This document shows positions 57,679 to 64,000 of a stretch of 64,000 nt of DNA, piece after piece (within the stretch, counting starts at the first letter, position 1; each line of letters opens with the position of its first letter). Both the position numbers and the translations under genes were made by a program. Below the pieces are notes generated by a model. It searched no databases, had not been told where the DNA came from, and worked only from the letters and a program-made list of their open reading frames with translations. This DNA comes from Persicaria tinctoria (lineage: Eukaryota; Streptophyta; Magnoliopsida; Caryophyllales; Polygonaceae): assembly GCA_037127255.1 (NCBI GenBank), contig JBANSL010000004.1:30222467-30286466 (forward strand). The letters are read 5' to 3'.

Positions 57679-60600
57679 TGTAAAGGCCCGGGATTATGAT
57701 TCCCGAGTTACGTTTCGAGGGATAAAACCCCTCGTTAGGATCTTGCGCCCCGAGTACAGGTTGAAGGTTTGAAATTCTATCATAACATTTTGAAGTGGGA
57801 TTTCATACCCGAAATTCGAAGGGATCGTTGGAATCCCCAGGGAAGTCCCCTGTACCTGTCATAAGTCTAAGCATAGAAAACCAATAGTCATGCAGATAGT
57901 AGAATCAAGGTGCAATACAAGATTGTGCCACGGCTGAGCCGGGTCAAAACGAAATCAATAAGGATATTTATCGAAATCTAAGGTTAGACCATTTCTTTGC
58001 AATCGCCCAAGAGGGTTCCCACGTCACAGAAGCAATGAACAATAATGCTGCAAAACAAACCTAAAAAAAAAATGTATGCGGGGCGGTGTCAGATCGAAGC
58101 CCTACGCAATATAATCCCAAACAAGCAGACATATACACACGCTAGTCCTAATAAAGATGCTTCTAGATGCAAGGCGGAATATTAACACACTAGCATGGTC
58201 CTAAGATCAAGTGCATAAATATAATAAGGCCTTAGGACCGAATACCAAGTGGTATATCCCTCTCCTACCTCCACCCCCTTCCGATAGGGCGGAGACTGGC
58301 CAACTCGTGAATGCATTCCATTATCATCGGGTGGCACGCATGCTCAACCCGTATCCACAATAAAGCCCGCAGGCATCTCATAACATAAGGAAGTTCATGA
58401 CTCGATTGACTCAGGACGGGACCCGATGAGACTAGGTCGTCCTATAACCCTAATGACTCTAGTTACTTCACAGATAACGACCGTTCTGTTTACAAAAGCA
58501 ATGAGTAAACGAATGCTTAATCATGAGTGCAATCCTAGCAGGATATTACATGGCATGCTTTATCATGAATGCAAGGACCTAGTATGCACATGGCTACAAG
58601 CAGGGAGATCTCTTTTCGAATCCGAGTGAGCTCATATAGGAACTCACCTGGAAGTGCAGAACAGCAAAAGGCAACAACTAGTTATACGGAAAGCCAACAT
58701 GTCACAGATGATCACCTAACACATATATAAGTAATATAAATACGTCTACTTCTAATGTTACTTAAAGCATATAATATCACACACAAGTCATCAAGTTTAT
58801 TCACCAAGTTAGGCAAGGTAAGTCATTTTCCCAAGATTTCCCAAAACTCCTTTAAAACCTCAAGTTAGGTCAAATCATCTTTAAAGAAATAACTCTCAAT
58901 TTACTTTCCCAAAATCACTTATAAAACATCACCTTTTAAAATCGACTCGTTACTCATTTTATCAAAATAAACTCGACAAGGTTAAGGTCTTTCCAAAACT
59001 CCTCTTTTTAGTTTTATTAAATCCATTTTCAATCCTTAAAACCTTTTTTAATTCCAAATCCAAATATTATACCTTAAATCTCAATAATAATTTTCTATAA
59101 TATATTATATTCCATTTACTTAATGTTTAGATATTTAATAACATTTATACATTTATAAGTCTTAAAACATTAGTTTCCATTTTATTACCATCCTCACAAA
59201 ATTAGGCCCAAAGAACAAAAGCCTCATTTCCATTTTCGGATCCAAATCAACCCAAAACCCATTCTCTTTTAAAATAAACCAAACCGGACCCTTTTAATTG
59301 AAAGCCAAAACCGGACCCTTTTTCTTAAAATAGGCCCAATGCATTTGTTTTAAAAGAAAGGCCAACAACTCTCCCATTTCATTTGCAAGTCTGAATTCGG
59401 AAAAAGAAGGGGGCCCACGTGTGAGGTGGCTGCCGAGGGGACCCGCTAGGTCTTCTTCTTCAATCCTCCCGTCGCCCAATCTTCTCTGGTCCAAAAGAGA
59501 ATCGCCGACGCTCTCCTGGCTTCCTTCTCGACTTCCTTCCGTCAACTCCCGGCTTCCCCTCTCCGACGCCACAGCCCCTCCCCGCCCAGGCCGCTCGCAC
59601 TCGCTCTCACGCTCCGCTCAATCTCGTCGGATCTCACTCGCTCTCTCCCCGGTCTCGCACTCTCGACCTCGCACCTCGCTTAGTCTCGCACGCTCAATCC
59701 CGACCCAATCAAGCAAGAAGAGAAACAGATTTGAATCAAGGACAAGGAACGGGGTTCGAAGCTCACCGGAGGGGATTCGCGCGGCTCGTTTGTGGTCGTC
59801 GGGCCTTCGCCGGAGTTCTTCGATGTCGCCGGTGGCTCGGGGCTGCAATTTCCGGTCCTGGAACGAAGGGACAGTTCAAAAGGGGACCTTTCGTAGGAGA
59901 TTGGGAGGGAAAGAGGGGAAGGAGGGCCTTACCGAGCGGGAATGAAGAAATCAGAGGAATAAGGTGCGACGCGACGGCGGCTGCTCGGGCCCGCTCTGGT
60001 CGTCGGAGGAGTGGGAACGATTGCTAACGGTTGCTGCTGCTGCTGCTTGACAAGACGGGGGCTGCTGGGCTTGAGTTAGCTCACGGAAACAGGGAGCTCG
60101 GGGTCCTCGGGAAGCTCTCGGCTTCGGAGAACAGGGAGCGCAGGGGAGGATTGGCGTGGGGGCGGACAGGGAGTGCAGAAGGTCTCCCTTTCTTGTTGTT
60201 TCTCTTCTCCAGATCCGAAGAAACGGAGAGATGGAAGAGTAGTGTTTAGGGCTGTATGAAACAGAGAGTAGAGAGGGTGAAATTGGGGATGTGTGGGTTT
60301 AATTTGCAATAAAAGAATAGAAAGCTTTGGAGGCCTGTGGTACTGCTGAAATGAAAGTCATAAGGGGATGAGAGGGCTGCAGATTGGCTTGGCATTTCTT
60401 GACTGCTTGCCTAAGATGGGGGAACATAGGGATGGAGGGAGGAGGATAGTAGGTGGATTGTTTAGCCAAAATTGGGGCAAGATTAGTTGTAGAGGGAGGG
60501 AGTGGATGCTGCTGCTATCCGGTCAAGAGGAGGGGAAGAGGGGTTTTAGCTGATCAACATAGGAGGAAAAAGACAAAGGTATGATGTGGTCTCAAGAACC

Positions 60601-60902
60601 CAAATTCAAAAATATCCGTCAAAATAAACTCTGAAACCCGCTCTCTCGGCTCATCATGACTCGATCAAAATAAAGTTTAAATCTTCCAATCCGAATCTAA
60701 TAATGAAATCTGAATATCATTTCAAATTCTCGGCATATAAAAGCGAAATAAAATATATTTTGCATAATTTTAAAATTTGGCCGGAATCCGCTTTAAGAGT
60801 TTCGAGTTCTATTTATGACGAGTTTTCCTTACAATATCCAAATTAAATCCATTTTATTTTATTTATTTCTAAATTATTATTTTAAAAATCCGGGCCCTTA
60901 CA
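57679..60902. mobile_element. Solo LTR, 3.2 kb
   Basis: Starts TGTAAAGGCCCGGG and ends CCGGGCCCTTACA, a TG..CA unit with inverted termini, and has a perfect 5-bp TSD ATTAT (57674-57678, 60903-60907). There is no internal region, PBS or second LTR, so it is the product of LTR-LTR recombination. The GC-rich part (59420-60200) gives frames on both strands that match no family. A truncated relative lies at 35736-37697. Confidence 0.88.
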
Positions 60903-60907
60903 ATTAT

Positions 60908-61779
60908 GGGTGGATACAATTTGATTTTGAAAAGGATGAATTTTTTTTTCCCTTATATTTAAGAGTCTTTTGTCAAATCTTTGATACAAAACACCAACTA
61001 TAAGAATGTTATTTTGATTAGTTATTATTTACAATCTATCAATTTCTTGCATCTAAAACCTAACCGAGTACTCATAAAAAAATTCTAAATACACAAGTCA
61101 TGCCCAAATAATTTTCGCAATCCATCAATTTGAGAGGTATAACATTTTTTTTATGTTTTGGCCTCGTAATGTTTATACACTTAAAAATAGAGTTCCTTTT
61201 TCTAATTAAGGGTATAAGTATTATAACAACACACACGCTAAATATCATTTTTAAATTATTTAGCTATATAGGGTTTATACATTTAAACTTAAGGTATCTT
61301 TATCAAATTGGTTTATAATTTAGATCAAGTTAAAAGGTGTAGAATGATGTGTAATAGATCAAATATCATCAAGGATCTGAAGTCGGTTTTCTTAAGCTAA
61401 AAACTATAAGGTTTCTTTTCTTTGCCTTCAATTAGGATGGATACTAGAAGAAGCGTAGAGGCGGGTGATTTACTATTTTTTGGTCAAATTTGAAGTATCG
61501 ATTGTCTCAAGAAAAAAAGTACTTCATCATGATAATAAAAGATTTCGAAGAACAACATGACCAGAAGCAAGAGCAATATGTTAGTAGAAAATTAATATGT
61601 CGAATATTTTGTTTAAGATATCAAACTTGACCGAAATCATGAGACTTTTGTTTGTGATTATAAGTGTTATTGTATTATAATAGGGGTTGTAATTGATAAC
61701 ATGACAACAATTCAATTCATTGAAACATATTCATGGTATGAGGGGAAACTAAAACGGTAAATTTCAATAAAAATATTCA
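60908..61779. other. Helitron interior, 3' side
   Basis: AT-rich, no supported frame or repeat. Confidence 0.5.
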
Positions 61780-61807
61780 CCCGTATAAGGTGCGGGAAAA
61801 GTACTAG
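61780..61807 (+). other. Helitron 3' terminal hairpin and CTAG end
   Basis: Stem CCCGTA (61780-61785) pairs with TGCGGG (61791-61796) around the loop TAAGG, followed by AAAAGTA and CTAG. This is the termination signal of rolling-circle transposition in the family. Confidence 0.88.
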
Positions 61808-62234
61808 TTTATATTATATATTAACATTTATTTAAACCTAAAATTAAAAATTCAAATATACTACGTATAACTGTATAAGAAACCAGTAGAATGCTACCGT
61901 ATTTTCCCTCTTTACTTTCAATTTGTAATGGACTATCATTGCAATGAGATTTCATATTTGTAATGCTTTATTTTGTGTGAGGTTAGCTACTGTGTTTTTT
62001 TAATGACATTATTATGCAATTTGCAACTCATTTGTAACTTTTTACTAGTTATTTTTAGATTGTATTTTAATATTTTTTTTTGCGTGGGACAACTCCCGTC
62101 CCGTCCCTTCCCAAGAGGGATAAGACCCGGCGGGATTTGAAAAAAAAAAATTCAATCCCGTCCCGCAAAAAATTCGCGGGACGGGACGCGGGATTACCCT
62201 AATCCCGTCCCGTCCCGTCCCATGCCCACCCCTA

Positions 62235-62461
62235 TGTAATATACCTACTTTAATTGCGTGGAGAACTTGCTAGTCTACTGTATGTAATATATACTTTAAT
62301 TTGTAATGGGATTAGTAATTTCCACCTTTTTAAGTTAATTGGATTATTTTTTATTTTCTTTACGAGGGACAAATCTCGTCCCGATCCCGTGAGGGATAAG
62401 ATCTGGCGGGATTTGAAAAAAAAAATCAATCTCGTTCCGTCCCGTCCCATGTCCACCTCTA
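62235..62461. mobile_element. Older hAT element, right part
   Basis: Continues the element cut by the younger hAT and ends with GGACATG-type terminus CATGTCCACCTCTA, a mutated version of the younger element's ATGCCCACCCCTA. Its 8-base flank would be ATTTCACC; the left partner is lost. Confidence 0.75.
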
Positions 62462-62643
62462 ATTTCACCAAATATGTCATGTCATCCTCTATAGCTAGAT
62501 TTTTTCATCGATGGGGGATGTGAGGATACCGAAAGCAACTTACCCTAAAGTATAGAATATTACATGAAATTTGAAAAGTTCAGGATGTTTAGCGCAACTA
62601 CCCCAAAGTTGGGGATATTTCCTGCAATTTTACCTATCCATTA

Positions 62644-64000
62644 TCCAATACCGAGTACGATATTATCTTGATATTAAGTTATATTCTTCTCAAAATTAGT
62701 ATATAAAAGGCCAAAATCTAATATTTACATATCGATTTTTGTATCTTATATCCTTGATATCAAGTTATATTCTTCTCAAAATTAGTATATCAAAAGGCCA
62801 AAATTTAATATTTAAATATCGATTTTTCTAGACCCTAAATTTAGAATTTTTTTTTAAACTTTTAATTAGATTAACTTTTTTTAAATTAGACTTTTAGGGT
62901 CGCTTACTTTTTTTATAGAGAGTTTTTTCAATTTAGTTTCTGATCCTATGCCCTTAGGACATAGGATAAAATAACCGTTTAAATATAGGCCAAAATCTAA
63001 TATCAAATATCAACTGATATAGATATTTGTCTATACTTAACACTCGATATCAGATAGCATATTAACCGAGATCGATATCTATCTCATCAAACACTAGATA
63101 TCGGATATTGATGTCGATATCTGATATTTGGTATCTATATATCAATACTAAACGACCCGTAAGACTGCGAAATTTCAAGCTTTTGTTATTGTTTTTAATA
63201 GATTTGTGTAAGATTAGATGCATCACTTATAACTTTATAAGGTAATATTTTATATTGGAATTAGTTTTGGTTAAGATTTCTTATATCGAAAATGGAGTTT
63301 TTTTAGGGTTTTTAAAATTCTAATTGAAATGTATTGATTCATTTGTGTATTGTTTGGTTGATTGTGGTGTGATAAGAGAGTATTTTGGGTATCTAATTGA
63401 AATGTATTGATTCATTTGTGTATTTTGGGTATCAAATTAGTCGATCTTTGTTCATATTTTCATTTTTTTTAAATTGTGAAATGGTTAAAAAAAAGCATGT
63501 TAGAGACTCCTCGTAGTTGTTGGCCGAGTTGTAAATTTATCCTCGATCGGTTGAGCCAAGCTCCATCAAGGAGCTCATTTGGGGAAGTCGAGCTCTATCA
63601 AGGAGCTTGTTTGTGGCAATCGACGGTGTTGCTTAACCTCCTTGAAGGCAACTCAGGTACTTGGTTAACATCGATCTTGTCAAGTTGTAGAGGTTGCTAT
63701 TGAATCTTTTCCTGCCTCGAGTGGTGTGTCGGGTAGGCTTTTGTCGTCTTTGTCTCTCCATCCTCCTTGTCGTTGCCGGCGTCCGGCCTGTGGTCTTCGT
63801 TGCCACCCGTCGCCAGGGTGTTCTCTCCAGGGGTTGGCACACCATTTGCAAATTGTTTCTCCTTGGGGGTCAAGGAAGAGAGATTGCGAAAAAAAACCGG
63901 AAGAAGAGGAAAAAATAAATAAATTGTTTTCTCTCCTTAGGGCCCAAGGTTGGGAAATTGCGAAAAATAAAAAAATCAGTGTGGTTTTTGTTTATAAATA
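62644..64000. other. AT-rich unassigned sequence with direct repeats
   Basis: A block of about 86 bases is tandemly duplicated at 62671-62835 (CAAGTTATATTCTTCTCAAA in the second copy). ATTGAAATGTATTGATTCAT occurs at 63331 and 63395. A GC-rich segment at 63500-63850 is unrecognised. No gene can be supported. Confidence 0.5.

Larger units (their letters stand above)
51124..61807 (+). mobile_element. Gene-capturing Helitron, non-autonomous
   Basis: Begins TCCACCCCTTATACTTATTA after A and ends GTACTAG before T, with a 6-bp stem hairpin (61780-61796) seven bases before the CTAG: the 5'-TC, hairpin, CTRR-3' and A|T target of plant Helitrons, with no TSD. The flanks AGAATATA | TTTATATTATA are found joined at 50732-50750, giving a direct empty-site control. 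No Rep or helicase domain was found. Inside are degenerate host-gene fragments and a solo LTR. Confidence 0.92.
50919..62234. mobile_element. Younger hAT element (TAGGGGTGGGCAT ends)
   Basis: Perfect 13-bp terminal inverted repeats TAGGGGTGGGCAT and a perfect 8-bp TSD TGTAATAT (50911-50918, 62235-62242). CCCGTCCCG motifs fill both subterminal regions. Without the Helitron inside it measures about 630 bp, i.e. a MITE-sized element expanded to 11.3 kb. Confidence 0.94.
49977..62634. mobile_element. Outer Mutator-like element of the nest
   Basis: Ends GGTAAAATTGCAG...CTGCAATTTTACC form inverted repeats of about 165 bp (49977-50140 and 62472-62634), with a perfect 9-bp TSD TATCCATTA at 49968-49976 and 62635-62643. 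No transposase was seen. Most of the 12.66 kb consists of later insertions. Its place just 5' of a gene fits the known preference of MULEs. Confidence 0.92.

Noticed and set aside
59294..60309. Several overlapping frames of 70-174 codons on both strands
   Set aside because: GC-rich part of a solo LTR, frames open on both strands at once, no motif.

Overview
This is eukaryotic nuclear DNA from a flowering plant, almost certainly a eudicot. Three intact genes with plant-type introns or plant-specific families (a LAZ1/DUF300 membrane protein, the chloroplast DEAD-box helicase RH3, a VFB/SKIP2-type F-box protein) sit in a sea of plant transposable elements (TEs). I could not place it to species.

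Layout. 1-179: end of a hAT-like element. 1063-6270 (minus): LAZ1-like gene, six coding exons, with an antisense 5'-truncated LINE in one intron. 7200-18240: old LTR-retrotransposon remnant split by a non-autonomous Ty3-type element (7727-17679, TSD TGTAT). The right LTR of that element holds a MULE-like insertion (14343-17331, 9-bp TSD), which holds a 437-bp hAT MITE (8-bp TSD). 18804-25043: non-autonomous Mutator-like element with long TIRs, a captured bHLH gene fragment and a ~2.9-kb tandem-repeat array. 25088-34290: LINE split by a second non-autonomous Athila-like element (25708-32999, TSD CCTAA). 34827-38480: CACTA end, a duplicated CT-rich block, a truncated long LTR and an unclassified repeat. 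38788-43220 (plus): RH3, ten coding exons, complete. 43788-46388: Tourist-like MITE, then a hAT element inside a SINE-like sequence, itself carrying a poly-A retroposon with a 10-bp TSD. 48020-49708 (minus): single-exon F-box/LRR gene. 49977-62634: a deep nest, MULE > older hAT > younger hAT > gene-capturing Helitron > solo LTR, nearly every layer bounded by its own readable TSD or, for the Helitron, by an empty-site copy in the same locus. 62644-64000: AT-rich, unassigned.

How it fits together. The LAZ1-like gene and RH3 are head to head, 32.5 kb apart. From memory their Arabidopsis counterparts carry adjacent locus numbers (At5g26740/At5g26742), so this looks like an ancestral neighbour pair pushed apart by TE insertions. 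RH3 and the F-box gene converge. The most unusual part is the Helitron at 51124-61807. It carries degenerate pieces that resemble at least three unrelated host genes (a Gly/Arg-rich mitoribosomal-type protein, a receptor-like kinase C-terminus and pICln), all lying between two Helitron-type 5' termini upstream of one shared 3' terminus. All coordinates and exon joins were read by hand; family names rest on motif recognition, not on a database search.
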